From a bacterium (lineage in GTDB: Bacteria > Pseudomonadota > Gammaproteobacteria > Burkholderiales > Burkholderiaceae_C), in contig JAVBXK010000027.1 in assembly GCA_030824555.1 (NCBI GenBank), positions 1 to 64,000 on the forward strand: 64,000 nucleotides of DNA, read 5' to 3'. This document shows positions 44,709 through 54,871 of the stretch, one piece after another. Within the stretch, counting starts at the first letter, position 1, and every line of letters begins with the position of its first letter. The position numbers and the translations under genes were made by a program. The notes beneath the pieces are model-generated. The model saw nothing but the letters and a program-made list of their open reading frames with translations, searched no databases and was not told the origin of the DNA.

Positions 44709-45464
44709 ATGAAAAGAATCATCACAGCCCTCAGTCTGGTGTTTGCCCTTGTCGGTGGCGTTCAAGCTGCTGGTGGCGACGTGCATCTGGACAAAGCACC
44801 CGATCGCTCCAACGATCTGGGCGCACTGCAAAACGGCGCCAAGCTGTTTGTCAATTACTGCGTGAGTTGTCACTCAGCTGCCTTCATGCGTTACAACCGC
44901 ATGCGAGACATTGGCCTGACTGAAAAGCAGATCAAAGAAAACCTCATGTTCACCACTGACAAAGTGGGTGACGTGATGAAGTCTGCCATCGATCCGCGTC
45001 AGGCCAAAGATTGGTTCGGTGCCAACCCGCCTGACCTGACGCTGGTTGCCCGGTCCCGTGCCAGCCACGCCGGCACGGGTGCCGATTACCTGTACACCTA
45101 TCTGCGCACCTACTACCGTGATGAAACCAAGCCGACTGGCTGGAACAACATGGCTTTCCCGAGCGTAGGCATGCCTCACGTGCTGGGACAGTTGCAGGGT
45201 GAGCGCCGTCCCGTGTTCGAAACGGTCAAGGAAAACGGTCACGATGTCCAGAAGCTGAAGAGCTGGGAGCAGGTGACACCGGGTACCATGTCGCCCGCTG
45301 AATACGATCAGGCCATCGGTGATCTGGTTGGCTTCATGCAGTGGATGGCCGAGCCCATCCAGAACACCCGGAAAAATCTGGGCATGTGGGTGTTGGCGTT
45401 CCTGGCTGTGTTCACGGTCATCGCATGGAAGCTGAATGCAGCTTTCTGGAAAGACATCAAGTAA
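44709..45464 (+). CDS. petC: cytochrome c1
   Basis: 251 residues from ATG 44709 (GGAG upstream). A Sec signal peptide ends at about VQAAGG. CVSCH binds heme c covalently. The later M in GMPHVLGQLQG region could be the axial ligand. A C-terminal TM anchor (MWVLAFLAVFTVIAWKLNAAF) is present. It passes electrons from the Rieske protein to soluble cytochrome c. Last gene of petABC; a terminator follows. Confidence 0.96.
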   Translation: MKRIITALSLVFALVGGVQAAGGDVHLDKAPDRSNDLGALQNGAKLFVNYCVSCHSAAFMRYNRMRDIGLTEKQIKENLMFTTDKVGDVMKSAIDPRQAKDWFGANPPDLTLVARSRASHAGTGADYLYTYLRTYYRDETKPTGWNNMAFPSVGMPHVLGQLQGERRPVFETVKENGHDVQKLKSWEQVTPGTMSPAEYDQAIGDLVGFMQWMAEPIQNTRKNLGMWVLAFLAVFTVIAWKLNAAFWKDIK

Positions 45465-45500
45465 GATTTGGCCGGCGCCTCGGGCGCCTGGCTCCTGAAC

Positions 45501-45540
45501 AGTGGCGTTGCGGAGCACCCGCGTCGCCACTTTTTTCTTT
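45501..45540 (+). terminator. intrinsic terminator of petABC
   Basis: Stem AGTGGCG / CGCCACT, continued by GCGG / CCGC after a 2-nt internal loop, with apical loop AGCAC, then TTTTTCTTT. It begins 37 bp after the petC stop. Confidence 0.85.
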
Positions 45541-45554
45541 GAGGATTCCTAGTC

Positions 45555-46166
45555 ATGATGGTTTTGTATTCAGGCACGACGTGCCCTTTTTCTCATCGCT
45601 GCCGTTTCGTGCTCTTCGAGAAAGGCATGGACTTTGAGATTCGGGACGTTGACCTGTTCAACAAGCCTGAAGACATTGCGGTGATGAATCCTTACGGGCA
45701 GGTGCCCATACTGGTCGAACGGGACCTGATTCTGTACGAGTCAAACATCATCAACGAGTACATCGATGAACGTTTCCCGCATCCGCAGTTGATGCCTGGT
45801 GACCCGGTTGACCGCGCGCGCGTTCGCTTGTTCTTGCTGAATTTCGAAAAAGAGCTGTTTGTTCACGTTTCCGTGCTGGAGTCCCGTGCGGGCAAGGGCA
45901 ACGAAAAGGCCATGGAAAAGGCCCGTGCATACATCCGCGACAGGCTCACGCAGCTGGCACCGGTTTTCCTGAAAAACAAGTTCATGTTGGGTGACAGTTT
46001 CTCGATGCTGGACGTGGCCATTGCACCGTTGTTGTGGCGCCTTGATTTTTATGGCATCGAGCTCAGCAAAAATGCGGCGCCTTTGCTGAAGTATGCCGAG
46101 CGTATTTTTTCGCGCCCTGCGTATATCGAGGCGCTGACGCCATCGGAAAAGGTCATGCGCAAGTAA
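45555..46166 (+). CDS. sspA: stringent starvation protein A
   Basis: 203 residues with a thioredoxin-like GST_N domain (GTTCPFSHRCRFVLFEKGMDF, PYGQVPILVERDLILYES) and a helical GST_C domain. SspA lacks glutathione transferase chemistry; it binds RNA polymerase and adjusts transcription in starvation and acid stress. GAGG precedes the start. Paired with sspB 24 bp downstream, the usual order. Confidence 0.93.
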   Translation: MMVLYSGTTCPFSHRCRFVLFEKGMDFEIRDVDLFNKPEDIAVMNPYGQVPILVERDLILYESNIINEYIDERFPHPQLMPGDPVDRARVRLFLLNFEKELFVHVSVLESRAGKGNEKAMEKARAYIRDRLTQLAPVFLKNKFMLGDSFSMLDVAIAPLLWRLDFYGIELSKNAAPLLKYAERIFSRPAYIEALTPSEKVMRK

Positions 46167-46190
46167 CTTGGCTAAGGTGCCCGTCGACAT

Positions 46191-46715
46191 ATGAAAGATG
46201 TTCCTTCCACACGCCCCTATTTGATTCGCGCCATGCACCAATGGTGCGAAGACAATGGTTTCACGGCTTACCTTGCGGTCGCGGTGGACGCGTCGGTTCG
46301 GGTGCCCAGGCAACATGTGGTGGACGGGGAGATCGTGCTCAACGCCAGCCTGGATGCCACGGCGGGCTTGGTGCTGGGCAACGACCACATCGAGTTCAAG
46401 GCGCGATTTGGTGGTATCCCCCAAAGCATATCGATACCGGTGGGGCGTGTTCATGCCATCTACGCGCGTGAAAACGGTCAGGGTATGGCCTTTCCATTGG
46501 AAGAGACCCTGGTGGAAGCTTCCGGAGGCGCTTCGGTGGATGCAGCATCCGGACAAGTGACCCAGTCAGACGCACCTGGCGTGTTGTCGCTCGTCGGACA
46601 AGCGCCACCTGTTGAAGCAGAATCACCCAAGGGCACGGGTGATCCGAATGACCCTGATCCACCTTCGCCACCAACCGGAAAGACGTCTCGTCCGACGTTG
46701 ACCAGAATAAAGTAG
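46191..46715 (+). CDS. sspB: ClpXP protease specificity-enhancing factor SspB
   Basis: 174 residues. The N-terminal substrate-binding domain (about 1-110; STRPYLIRAMHQWCEDNG, RFGGIPQSISIPV, AIYARENGQGM) binds ssrA tags. A flexible linker rich in Pro/Gly/Asp follows, and then the ClpX-docking tail RPTLTRIK, comparable to the E. coli XB motif. It delivers tagged stalled peptides to ClpXP. Cotranscribed with sspA. Confidence 0.95.
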   Translation: MKDVPSTRPYLIRAMHQWCEDNGFTAYLAVAVDASVRVPRQHVVDGEIVLNASLDATAGLVLGNDHIEFKARFGGIPQSISIPVGRVHAIYARENGQGMAFPLEETLVEASGGASVDAASGQVTQSDAPGVLSLVGQAPPVEAESPKGTGDPNDPDPPSPPTGKTSRPTLTRIK

Positions 46716-46728
46716 AATAGTGGGCGTT

Positions 46729-46804
46729 GCCGCTTTAGCTCAGTTGGTAGAGCAACCGCCTTGTAAGCGGTAGGTCGTCAGTTCGAATCCGACAAGCGGC
46801 ACCA
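46729..46804 (+). tRNA. tRNA-Thr (anticodon TGT)
   Basis: 76 nt including encoded CCA. Acceptor GCCGCTT pairs with AAGCGGC. The D-arm has AGCTCAGTTGGTAGAGC; the anticodon stem ACCGC/GCGGT holds loop CTTGTAA, anticodon TGT. The T-arm has GTTCGAATC. It starts 13 bp after the sspB stop. Confidence 0.97.
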
Positions 46805-46841
46805 TCTCCACGGTTCCTGCCACCTCAAGTGGAAAAAATTC

Positions 46842-46876
46842 AACCCGTTGATTCGAAAGAGTCTGCGGGTTTTTTG
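46842..46876 (+). terminator. intrinsic terminator after tRNA-Thr
   Basis: Stem AACCCG...CGGGTT, extended with a few mismatches to a GAAA tetraloop, followed by a T-run of six. It lies 37 bp after the tRNA. Confidence 0.75.
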
Positions 46877-46959
46877 TTGCCTGAACGCCGCACCCAGGCT
46901 AGCATGCAACCCGCTGCGCAGTTTCGGCAGATGGAATGTGCCCAGTGTGTTTGCCTGGG

Positions 46960-47274
46960 TCAGGGTTTCAATATCTTGATTCTGACTTTGGCGGGCTGCA
47001 TGCCAGATGCGGCGAGATGGCGTTCGATGTCGGGCACCAGTTGGCGCAGTTTGGCCGCTATGGCCGCGTTCGTGACCAGCAGGCACCAGCCTTGTTCATC
47101 TATGGGGCCAGCCTGTATCGCTCGCCCGGAAAATTTCGGCAGCAGATGCGAAATGCTTTTGAGCTGACTTTGTGACTGACTGATCAGCGCACCCAGCTTT
47201 TGCATGGTGGGTGATTCACTCAGCGCATCGTTGAATGCCAGCGCACGACGCGTGCGGTTGTGCGGTGCATTCAT
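46960..47274 (-). CDS. DUF721/DciA-family protein
   Basis: 104 residues from ATG 47274, just short of the divergent peptidase start. The fold resembles DUF721 (KH-like; LLVTNAAIAAKLRQLVPDIERHL, VRIKIL at the end). DciA members of DUF721 load the replicative helicase DnaB in many bacteria that lack DnaC. Position beside the M23-peptidase/secA pair fits other betaproteobacteria. The frame is open further upstream, but across the other gene. Confidence 0.7.
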   Translation of the reverse strand: MNAPHNRTRRALAFNDALSESPTMQKLGALISQSQSQLKSISHLLPKFSGRAIQAGPIDEQGWCLLVTNAAIAAKLRQLVPDIERHLAASGMQPAKVRIKILKP

Positions 47275-47295
47275 CACCCAACTTGAGAGAAGTTC

Positions 47296-48264
47296 ATGCA
47301 TTTGATTATCACTGACCCCTGGTTGGCCAGACCCAAAGCCATTCACCTGACAGGTTGGCAATTGGCGGGCTTGGGCGCATCGGCAGCCCTGGCTTTGATC
47401 ATGTTGTCGGTTGCGATGTATCACCTGGTGTTTGTTCACGGTGCCCGCCAAGGCTGGCCGATCATCACGCCGATTGTGGAGATGATCACCACCCGTGAGC
47501 GCATGGGACAGGAGCGGTATCTGAAGGAAAACCTGGATGCCATGGCACGCAAATTGGGTGACATGCAGGCTCGCCTGGTGCAACTGGATGCCCTGAGTGA
47601 ACGGGTGGCCGCACTGGCGGGGCTGCCTGCCAACGAGGCGAAAGCAAAGCAAGGCGCCGGCGGACCGCTGGTGCTTCCTGAGACACTGTCCATCGACTAT
47701 TTGCATGCTGCGCTGGACACCTTGGATTCACAGGCGGTTCAAAGCAACGACCGACTGGTACATGCCGAATCCAGCCTGTTCTCCGACAGGATGCGCAAGC
47801 ACATGCTGCCCACGGCTGCACCTGTGCCGGGTGTGGATTCGGGCTCGGGCTTTGGCTGGCGGGTCGACCCGGTGACCGGGCAGCGGGCACTGCACACAGG
47901 GCTTGATTTTTCTGCCGATACCGGGACGTCCATTCTGGCTGCTGCGGGTGGCGTGGTGGTGACGCAGGAATACCACCCCGCCTACGGCAACATGGTTGAA
48001 ATTGACCACGGCAATGAACTCATCACGCGTTACGCACATGCCTCGCATGTGGTCGCAAAGGTCGGGGACATCGTCAAACGTGGCCAACGCATTGCCAGCG
48101 TGGGTTCAAGCGGTCGATCGACGGGCCCACACCTGCATTTCGAGGTGTGGCTGGCGGGTGTGGCACAGGATCCACAGCACTTTTTGCGGCCAACGACAGA
48201 GGTCAAAACGGCTGCAGCCAAAGCAACGGCTGCGGTTGCCAGACCGTCGTTGCCCGCACGCTGA
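47296..48264 (+). CDS. M23 family metallopeptidase
   Basis: 322 residues. N-terminal TM (about 22-50), a periplasmic coiled-coil region (about 65-100) and a C-terminal LytM/M23 domain: zinc-site HTGLDFSAD (HxxxD), YAHASHV and HLHFEVW (HxH). It is either a cell-wall endopeptidase or an EnvC/NlpD-like amidase activator; the intact zinc ligands favour an enzyme. It is 166 bp upstream of secA, same strand. Confidence 0.9.
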   Translation: MHLIITDPWLARPKAIHLTGWQLAGLGASAALALIMLSVAMYHLVFVHGARQGWPIITPIVEMITTRERMGQERYLKENLDAMARKLGDMQARLVQLDALSERVAALAGLPANEAKAKQGAGGPLVLPETLSIDYLHAALDTLDSQAVQSNDRLVHAESSLFSDRMRKHMLPTAAPVPGVDSGSGFGWRVDPVTGQRALHTGLDFSADTGTSILAAAGGVVVTQEYHPAYGNMVEIDHGNELITRYAHASHVVAKVGDIVKRGQRIASVGSSGRSTGPHLHFEVWLAGVAQDPQHFLRPTTEVKTAAAKATAAVARPSLPAR

Positions 48265-48430
48265 CCGGGGACGGCACCAGCGGGAATGGGGGCCGAACTC
48301 TCCCTGAGAACGGGGGTTTAAAATGAGCGGTTTGCCACCAATTGCTGGCCTGCATCGCGGGGCTGACTGATGATTGGTTGGTCTGTTGGCCGTTTACCCA
48401 CTGGCTGGGTTCATTTTTCGTTCACATTTC

Positions 48431-51196
48431 ATGGCTACCAACATCCTTACCAAAATTTTCGGCAGCCGAAACGACCGCCTGCTCAAAACCTACCGCAAAA
48501 CGGTGGCGCAGATCAATGGATTGGAGTCGGTGCTGGAAAAGCTCTCCGATGAGGACCTGAAAGACAAAACACGCGTATTCAAAGCGCGTATCCAGTCCGG
48601 CGAGACGCTGGATGCCCTGCTGCCAGAAGCCTTTGCCGTGGTGCGCGAAGGCAGCAAGCGCATCATGAAAATGCGCCACTTTGATGTGCAAATGGTTGGA
48701 GGCCTGGCACTGCACAACGGCAAGGTCGCCGAAATGCGCACAGGTGAGGGCAAGACGCTGACCGCTACATTGGCGGTCTATCTCAATGCACTGTCTGGCA
48801 AGGGCGTGCATGTGGTGACTGTCAATGATTACCTTGCCAGTCGAGATGCTGAGTGGATGGGGCGCCTGTATGGGTTTCTGGGCCTGAGCGTAGGCATCAA
48901 CCTGCCCCAGATGTCCCGTGAAGAGAAACAGGCAGCCTATGCCGCAGACATCACCTACGGTACGAACAACGAGTACGGCTTTGACTACCTCCGTGACAAC
49001 ATGGTTTACGAGGTGGTCGACCGCGTTCAGCGGGGGCTGAATTACGCCATCGTCGACGAAGTTGACTCCATCCTGATCGACGAGGCACGCACGCCACTGA
49101 TCATCAGCGGTCAAGCCGAAGACCACACGGCCATGTACCTGGCGATCAACAGCATCGCCCCCTTGCTGACCCGCCAGGAAGGCGAAGCCGATCCGCGCAC
49201 CGGTGAAGGCGTGACCAAGCCAGGTGACTTCACACTGGATGAGAAGTCACACCAGATCTTCCTGACCGAGCAAGGTCATGAAACTGCTGAGCGCTTGCTG
49301 GCTGCTGCGGGGCTGTTGCCTGATGGGGCTTCTTTGTACGACCCGGCCAACATTTCGCTGATGCATCATTTGAATGCTTCGCTGCGTGCACACCATGTCT
49401 ATCACCGTGACCAGCACTACGTGGTGCAAGACGGCGAAATTGTCATCGTGGACGAATTCACTGGCCGTTTGATGAGCGGTCGCCGGTGGAGCGATGGCCT
49501 GCACCAAGCGGTTGAAGCCAAAGAGAAGGTACAGATCCAGGCGGAAAACCAGACGATGGCGTCCATCACGTTCCAGAACTACTTCAGGCTGTACGCCAAG
49601 CTGTCTGGCATGACGGGTACGGCGGATACCGAAGCGTACGAATTCCAGGAAATTTACGGTCTTGAAACGGTGGTGATCCCACCCAACCGCATCAGCAAGC
49701 GCGACGATCAACTGGATCGCGTCTACAAGACCACAAACGAAAAATACGTGGCGGCCATTGCCGACATCCGTGAATGTTACGAACGCGAGCAGCCCGTGCT
49801 CGTGGGCACATCGTCCATTGAAAACTCGGAAATCATTTCGGCACTGCTTGACAAGGCGGGTTTGCCGCACCAGGTGCTGAATGCCAAGCAGCACGCTCGC
49901 GAGGCCGACATCATCATCCAGGCGGGTCGCCCGAAAATGATCACGATCGCAACCAACATGGCGGGTCGCGGGACGGACATCGTGCTGGGTGGCAACCTTG
50001 AAAAGCTGATTCACGCAGTCAGCGCTGACCCCAAGCTGGATGACGCTATGCGTACAGCAAAGATCGAGGCAGTGAAAGCGCAATGGGCGCTTGACCACGA
50101 AAAGGTCAAGTCACTTGGGGGCCTGCGCATCATTGCCACCGAACGCCACGAGTCGCGCCGCATCGACAACCAGTTGCGTGGCCGTTCCGGACGCCAGGGC
50201 GACCCGGGTTCTTCCCGTTTCTACCTGAGCCTGGACGACTCGCTCATGCGGATTTTTGCCGGCGACCGTGTGCGGGCGATCATGGACAGGCTGAAGATGC
50301 CAGAGGGCGAGGCCATCGAGGCAGGCATGGTGACCCGCAGCATCGAGTCCGCGCAGCGCAAGGTGGAAGCGCGCAACTTCGATGTCCGCAAGCAGTTGCT
50401 TGAATACGACGACGTGGCCAATGACCAGCGCAAGGTCATTTACCAGCAGCGCAACGACATCCTGGATGCCGCCAACCTGCAAGCGCAGATCCATTCACTG
50501 CGAGAAGGCTGTTTCACTGACCTGGTGCACCAGTTCGTGCCGCCCGAGAGCGTGGAAGAGCAGTGGGACTTGCCTGGCCTGGAGCGTGTGCTGAAGGACG
50601 AGTGGGCCGTGGAAATTGACCTCTCAGGCCTGCTGACCACGGCCGAGAACCTGACAGACGAAGACATTCTGGCCAAGGTGCTGGCTGCTGCGCACGGCGT
50701 GTTCAACGCCAAAGTGGAGCTGGTCGGCGAAGCCAACTTCCTGGGATTTCAGCGCATGGTCCTGCTGCAAAGCCTGGACAGCCACTGGCGTGAACACCTG
50801 AGCGCACTGGACTACCTTCGCCAGGGCATCCATCTGCGGGGTTACGCGCAGAAACAACCCAAGCAGGAATACAAGCGCGAGGCATTCGAGCTGTTCGGTC
50901 AGTTGCTGGACAGTGTGAAGAACGAGGTCACACGCATGCTGATGACCGTTCGTGTGCAGTCAGGTGACCAACTGACCGATGCCGCACAGCAAATAGAAGA
51001 CCGCGCCGAACATATCAGCAACGTGACCTACACGGCACCGACTGAAACCGGCGAGGCAGAAACCATTGTGGATGCGCAAACGGTCCAAAACGCACCACGT
51101 GCTTTCGCCGGTGGTCTGCCACGTGTGGGCCGCAACGACCCATGCCCCTGTGGCAGCGGTCAGAAATACAAGCATTGCCACGGCAAACTGGCCTGA
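48431..51196 (+). CDS. secA: preprotein translocase ATPase SecA
   Basis: 921 residues starting [12 protein letters not shown] at ATG 48431. Walker [14 protein letters not shown], Walker [13 protein letters not shown], motif region [25 protein letters not shown], and the zinc-binding C-terminal tail [14 protein letters not shown] that contacts SecB. It drives Sec-dependent export through SecYEG. I see no convincing Shine-Dalgarno sequence and no SecM-like arrest peptide upstream. TTTAAAAT near 48315 could be a -10. Confidence 0.98.
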   Translation: MATNILTKIFGSRNDRLLKTYRKTVAQINGLESVLEKLSDEDLKDKTRVFKARIQSGETLDALLPEAFAVVREGSKRIMKMRHFDVQMVGGLALHNGKVAEMRTGEGKTLTATLAVYLNALSGKGVHVVTVNDYLASRDAEWMGRLYGFLGLSVGINLPQMSREEKQAAYAADITYGTNNEYGFDYLRDNMVYEVVDRVQRGLNYAIVDEVDSILIDEARTPLIISGQAEDHTAMYLAINSIAPLLTRQEGEADPRTGEGVTKPGDFTLDEKSHQIFLTEQGHETAERLLAAAGLLPDGASLYDPANISLMHHLNASLRAHHVYHRDQHYVVQDGEIVIVDEFTGRLMSGRRWSDGLHQAVEAKEKVQIQAENQTMASITFQNYFRLYAKLSGMTGTADTEAYEFQEIYGLETVVIPPNRISKRDDQLDRVYKTTNEKYVAAIADIRECYEREQPVLVGTSSIENSEIISALLDKAGLPHQVLNAKQHAREADIIIQAGRPKMITIATNMAGRGTDIVLGGNLEKLIHAVSADPKLDDAMRTAKIEAVKAQWALDHEKVKSLGGLRIIATERHESRRIDNQLRGRSGRQGDPGSSRFYLSLDDSLMRIFAGDRVRAIMDRLKMPEGEAIEAGMVTRSIESAQRKVEARNFDVRKQLLEYDDVANDQRKVIYQQRNDILDAANLQAQIHSLREGCFTDLVHQFVPPESVEEQWDLPGLERVLKDEWAVEIDLSGLLTTAENLTDEDILAKVLAAAHGVFNAKVELVGEANFLGFQRMVLLQSLDSHWREHLSALDYLRQGIHLRGYAQKQPKQEYKREAFELFGQLLDSVKNEVTRMLMTVRVQSGDQLTDAAQQIEDRAEHISNVTYTAPTETGEAETIVDAQTVQNAPRAFAGGLPRVGRNDPCPCGSGQKYKHCHGKLA

Positions 51197-51225
51197 GCAC
51201 GAACCCACTGAACCGAAAGGGGCCT

Positions 51226-52455
51226 ATGCCTGTCAACTTACCTTTGCCCGCAGCCGACGCGCTGCATCCCGTGCCAGGCTTGTCTCTTGGCGTGACCGAG
51301 GCGGGTGTTCGCAAACAGAACCGCAAAGATGTCACCGTGATGCTGCTGGCACCCGGTTCAGCGGTGGGGGCGGTGTTCACGCGCAACCGTTTCTGTGCTG
51401 CGCCCGTGCAGGTGTGCCGGACGCACCTGGCAACGGGTGACGGCATCCGTGCCATCGTCATCAACACGGGCAATGCCAACGCCGGGACGGGTGAAGAAGG
51501 TTTGCGCCGTGCCAAGGACACCTGTGTGGCCTTGGCATCGCAACTGAATATCCAGGCCAGCCAAGTGCTGCCGTTCTCTACCGGCGTGATCATGGAGCAG
51601 TTGCCGGTGGACCGCGTGATGGCAGGCTTGCCTGCGGCCGTGGCCGATGCGCGTGCAGACAACTGGCTGCGCGCGGCAGAAGCGATCATGACGACCGACA
51701 CCCAACCCAAAGCCATCAGCCGACAGGTGACGCTGGGCGGTCAACGGGTGACTGTGACAGGCATGGCTAAAGGGGCGGGCATGATCCGCCCCAACATGGC
51801 CACCATGCTGGGCTATATTGCCACCGACGCCAATATCGAGCAGGGCTTGCTGCAGGGGCTCACGCAGTCTCTGGCAGACCGCTCGTTTAACCGCGTGACC
51901 GTGGACGGCGACACGTCGACCAATGATTCGTTTGTGCTGATTGCCACGTGCCAGGCCGCACATGCACCCATCACAGACCTGTCCTCTACTGACGGGCAAG
52001 CCCTTGAGGCCGCGCTGCTGGAAGTGGCTCAGTACCTGGCCCATGCCATGGTGCGAGATGGGGAAGGTGCCACCAAGTTCATCACCATTCAGGTGGAGGG
52101 CGGGCGCACGGCTGATGAGTGCTTGAAAGTGGGTTATGCGATTGCACACTCACCCTTGGTCAAGACCGCATTTTTCGCCAGTGACCCCAACCTGGGACGT
52201 ATTCTGGCCGCAGTGGGGTACGCCGGGATAGACGACCTGGATCAATCGCTGATCGAGTTGCACCTGGACGAGGTGCACGTGGCCACGAAAGGTGGGCGCC
52301 ACCCTGATTACCAGGAGAGTGACGGAGCCCGGGTGATGGCGCAGGCCGAGATCCGTGTGCGCGTCGGCTTGGGGCGCGGTGCCTGTACCGACACGGTCTG
52401 GACCTGTGACTTCAGCCACGACTACGTGACCATCAACGCCGATTACCGCTCATGA
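51226..52455 (+). CDS. argJ: bifunctional glutamate N-acetyltransferase/amino-acid acetyltransferase ArgJ
   Basis: 409 residues from ATG 51226 after AAAGGGG. The precursor self-cleaves before Thr 193 in [14 protein letters not shown], making alpha and beta subunits with Thr as nucleophile. Flanking blocks [19 protein letters not shown] and [11 protein letters not shown] fit the family. It cycles the acetyl group from N-acetylornithine to glutamate in arginine synthesis. Its stop overlaps the next start (ATGA). Confidence 0.96.
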   Translation: MPVNLPLPAADALHPVPGLSLGVTEAGVRKQNRKDVTVMLLAPGSAVGAVFTRNRFCAAPVQVCRTHLATGDGIRAIVINTGNANAGTGEEGLRRAKDTCVALASQLNIQASQVLPFSTGVIMEQLPVDRVMAGLPAAVADARADNWLRAAEAIMTTDTQPKAISRQVTLGGQRVTVTGMAKGAGMIRPNMATMLGYIATDANIEQGLLQGLTQSLADRSFNRVTVDGDTSTNDSFVLIATCQAAHAPITDLSSTDGQALEAALLEVAQYLAHAMVRDGEGATKFITIQVEGGRTADECLKVGYAIAHSPLVKTAFFASDPNLGRILAAVGYAGIDDLDQSLIELHLDEVHVATKGGRHPDYQESDGARVMAQAEIRVRVGLGRGACTDTVWTCDFSHDYVTINADYRS

Positions 52456-53339
52456 GTGACTCGTTTGGCCCTCTGCTGAGTCGCCTGGAGGCGCTGGTTG
52501 CCCGCATCGAAGCCGTTGTGCCTGGTGGTCTGCCTGCTCAACCTGACTGGGAGGCATCGGTTGCTTTCAGGTACAGGCGTCGCAGCAATGGGCAGGGGCG
52601 GTTGGATGCCATCCGGCACGTTTCGTCGCTCACATTGGCCGATGTGTGCGAGGTGGATGCACAGAAAGACAAAATCGTTCGCAACACGCAGCGCTTTGTG
52701 AGCGGACAGCCCGCCAACAACGTGCTGCTGACCGGTGCGCGTGGCACGGGCAAATCGTCGTTGATCAAAGCTTGCCTGAACGCGTTCAAGGACCAGGGGC
52801 TGAGGCTGATCGAGGTGGACAAGAGCGACTTGGTCGATTTGCCCGACATCATTGACTTGGTGGCCGAACGCCAAGAGCGCTTCATCGTGTTTTGCGATGA
52901 CCTGAGCTTTGACGAAGGTGAGTCTGGGTACAAGGCGCTCAAGTCCATATTGGATGGGTCGGTTTCGGCCACCAGTGCCAATGTGCTGATTTACGCCACC
53001 AGCAACCGGCGCCACCTGTTGCCCGAGTACATGAAGGACAACCTCAGTTACACCCACACCGACGATGGTGAGGTGCACCCGGGCGAGGTGATCGAAGAAA
53101 AAATTTCCTTGTCAGAGCGGTTTGGTTTGTGGGTGAGCTTTTACCCGTTCAGCCAGGACGAATATTTGGCCATCGTGGCCCAATGGTTGCGCCATTTTGG
53201 CGCCGACGATGCCGCTGTGGCAGCGGCACGGCCGTTGGCCTTGGTGTGGGCGCTTGAGCGCGGGTCGCGCAGCGGGCGCGTTGCCTACCAGTTTGCCAAA
53301 GACCATGCCACGGCTGCCACAGCCGAGGCGCAGGGCTGA
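52452..53339 (+). CDS. DUF815-type AAA ATPase
   Basis: 295 residues. Walker [12 protein letters not shown], Walker [11 protein letters not shown], sensor [13 protein letters not shown] and [19 protein letters not shown]. These match the DUF815 family of AAA-type ATP-binding proteins found next to argJ/mutT in many betaproteobacteria. The cellular role is unknown. It is coupled to argJ (ATGA) and followed 4 bp later by mutT, so it is the middle gene of a tight operon. Confidence 0.9.
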   Translation: MSDSFGPLLSRLEALVARIEAVVPGGLPAQPDWEASVAFRYRRRSNGQGRLDAIRHVSSLTLADVCEVDAQKDKIVRNTQRFVSGQPANNVLLTGARGTGKSSLIKACLNAFKDQGLRLIEVDKSDLVDLPDIIDLVAERQERFIVFCDDLSFDEGESGYKALKSILDGSVSATSANVLIYATSNRRHLLPEYMKDNLSYTHTDDGEVHPGEVIEEKISLSERFGLWVSFYPFSQDEYLAIVAQWLRHFGADDAAVAAARPLALVWALERGSRSGRVAYQFAKDHATAATAEAQG

Positions 53340-53343
53340 CGCA

Positions 53344-53814
53344 ATGAGTGCGGACAAGCCAGCCAGCGTCACGGCTGCGGGGGACGTGATGGCCGTGGAT
53401 GCAACAGTGCCCCGTGCAGGTGGACCACACCGGCCTTGCACCGACGTGGCTGTGGGCGTGCTGATACAAGCTGACGGGCAGTTCTTGCTGACCACGCGGC
53501 CACCGGGCAAGGCGTACGCGGGGCATTGGGAGTTCCCTGGCGGCAAAGTCGAAACCGGGGAAACGGTCGAGCAAGCACTGGTCCGGGAACTGCATGAAGA
53601 ACTGGGTATTCACGCCACGTGCATTCGGCCTTGGCGCGAGCAGGTGGTGGACTATCCCCATGCACTGGTGCGGCTGCACTTTTGTCACGTCACGGCATGG
53701 ACAGGTGAGCTGGTCATGCGCGAAGGCCAGCAATTCGCCTGGCAAACGCTGCCAGTCAGCGTGGCACCTTTGCTGGCAGGCACTGTGCCTGTGTTGGAGT
53801 GGATGGATAAATAA
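53344..53814 (+). CDS. mutT: 8-oxo-dGTP diphosphatase (Nudix, MutT)
   Basis: 156 residues from ATG 53344. The Nudix box is complete, beginning GGKVETGETVEQALVREL and ending HEELGI (GX5EX7REUXEEXGU). There is a 35-residue N-terminal extension over E. coli MutT (129). It removes oxidised dGTP from the nucleotide pool. Its stop touches repeat copy G, which fills the gap to the convergent yacG. Confidence 0.9.
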   Translation: MSADKPASVTAAGDVMAVDATVPRAGGPHRPCTDVAVGVLIQADGQFLLTTRPPGKAYAGHWEFPGGKVETGETVEQALVRELHEELGIHATCIRPWREQVVDYPHALVRLHFCHVTAWTGELVMREGQQFAWQTLPVSVAPLLAGTVPVLEWMDK

Positions 53815-53858
53815 GTAGCAAACTATTGAATGAATATAAGCGATAAGGCCTTATTTAT
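53814..53858 (+). repeat. dispersed ~44-bp repeat, copy G, between mutT and yacG
   Basis: TAGC at 53816, 18 nt, AAGCG at 53838, ATAAGGCC, then TTATTTATT. It occupies the whole junction between two convergent genes, and its T-rich tail contains the yacG stop codon (complement of 53855-53857). Confidence 0.7.
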
Positions 53859-54070
53859 TCAATATTTTCTGCTGACACGTCCGTGGGTGGCACCGCCACC
53901 TTGAATTCTTCCTGTGCCCAGCGGCCGAGGTCGGTTGCCCTGCAAAGCTTGCCGCAGAACGGCCGGTAGGGGTTGTCGGGTGCGTACAAGGCGGGTTGCC
54001 TACAGGCGGGGCAGCTCACCCACTTGGCTGCGGGTGTGGCCGACACGCCAGGGGTATCGTCGATCGGCAT
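53855..54070 (-). CDS. yacG: DNA gyrase inhibitor YacG
   Basis: 71 residues from ATG 54070 (an in-frame GTG at 54085 overlaps zapD). Zinc ribbon with CPAC and, after 14 residues, FCGKLC; then the helix DLGRWAQEEFKV. YacG binds GyrB and inhibits gyrase. It follows zapD by 5 bp on the same strand, the usual zapD-yacG order. Confidence 0.92.
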   Translation of the reverse strand: MPIDDTPGVSATPAAKWVSCPACRQPALYAPDNPYRPFCGKLCRATDLGRWAQEEFKVAVPPTDVSAENIE

Positions 54071-54075
54071 GGGAC

Positions 54076-54831
54076 TCAGGCGCACAGGGTCAGTTCGAAC
54101 GATGCATCATCGGTCGCGGTGTGCAACCGTTGGTCATCACCCATGCGCACCAACCGCACCGACACCATCAGCCGATTGCCACTGATTTCAGGAATCAACC
54201 CCAACGCGCTGTTGATTTTGAGGCGAAGGAGCTGAAACGTCCGCCCTTGCGGCAAGTTTTGCTGGAACTGGCCGCCAGTGGCCATGACCTTCTGAGGCAC
54301 ACCGGAATCACGTTGCAGTTGCAGCAGCATCCCGATGGCATCAGCCAGTGGTTGTACCGTGGCGCACCAGCCGATCAGTGCCTCACGCCGCATGCCCGCA
54401 GGTTTGTGTTGCCAATCGAAATACGCAGGCAAATCGAATTCACACGTGCCACCAGGAATGGAGATGCGGCTTCGAATGCCCATGAGCCAGTCATTTTCGT
54501 TCAGGGCATGGCCCGTTTTGCCTGACAGTTGGCTCAGGTTGCTGAAGTAGTTTTCAATGCGTCCAACGACTTCGTCCAGTGCAGCTTCCGAAATGGCTGG
54601 GTTACCGCGGTAGCCGTTCAGCACCTGTTTCTGGCGTTCCAAGTCTTTGAGCACGTCCGATTTCATGTCGGCCCGCGAGGCCACATCGATCATTTCGAAC
54701 AGGGTGTGCAGGGCAAAGTGGTGATCCAGCGGATCATCCCTGCCGACAAGGGTGACGAGGCGGCTGAACAAGTGCTCCAGACGCAAATAGGTCCGGATGC
54801 GCTCGTTGAATGGGTACTCGTAAAGAATCAC
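54076..54831 (-). CDS. zapD: cell division protein ZapD
   Basis: 251 residues if GTG 54831 is the start, giving the family N-terminus VILYEYPFNERIRTYLRLEH with V read as Met. An ATG at 54954 would overlap coaE and add non-conserved residues. The alpha-helical region is followed by a beta domain with CEFDLPAYFDWQ. It cross-links FtsZ protofilaments at the septum. Length matches E. coli ZapD (247). It sits between coaE and yacG. Confidence 0.92.
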   Translation of the reverse strand: MILYEYPFNERIRTYLRLEHLFSRLVTLVGRDDPLDHHFALHTLFEMIDVASRADMKSDVLKDLERQKQVLNGYRGNPAISEAALDEVVGRIENYFSNLSQLSGKTGHALNENDWLMGIRSRISIPGGTCEFDLPAYFDWQHKPAGMRREALIGWCATVQPLADAIGMLLQLQRDSGVPQKVMATGGQFQQNLPQGRTFQLLRLKINSALGLIPEISGNRLMVSVRLVRMGDDQRLHTATDDASFELTLCA

Positions 54832-54871
54832 GGTGTGAGGTGCGCCAAGCAGGTGTGTCGGATGGGGGTCA

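Noticed and set aside
48342-48430. A SecM-like arrest peptide upstream of secA
   Set aside because: Short frames here lack a signal sequence and any FxxxxWIxxxxGIRAGP-like arrest motif, and they overlap the secA start in other frames.
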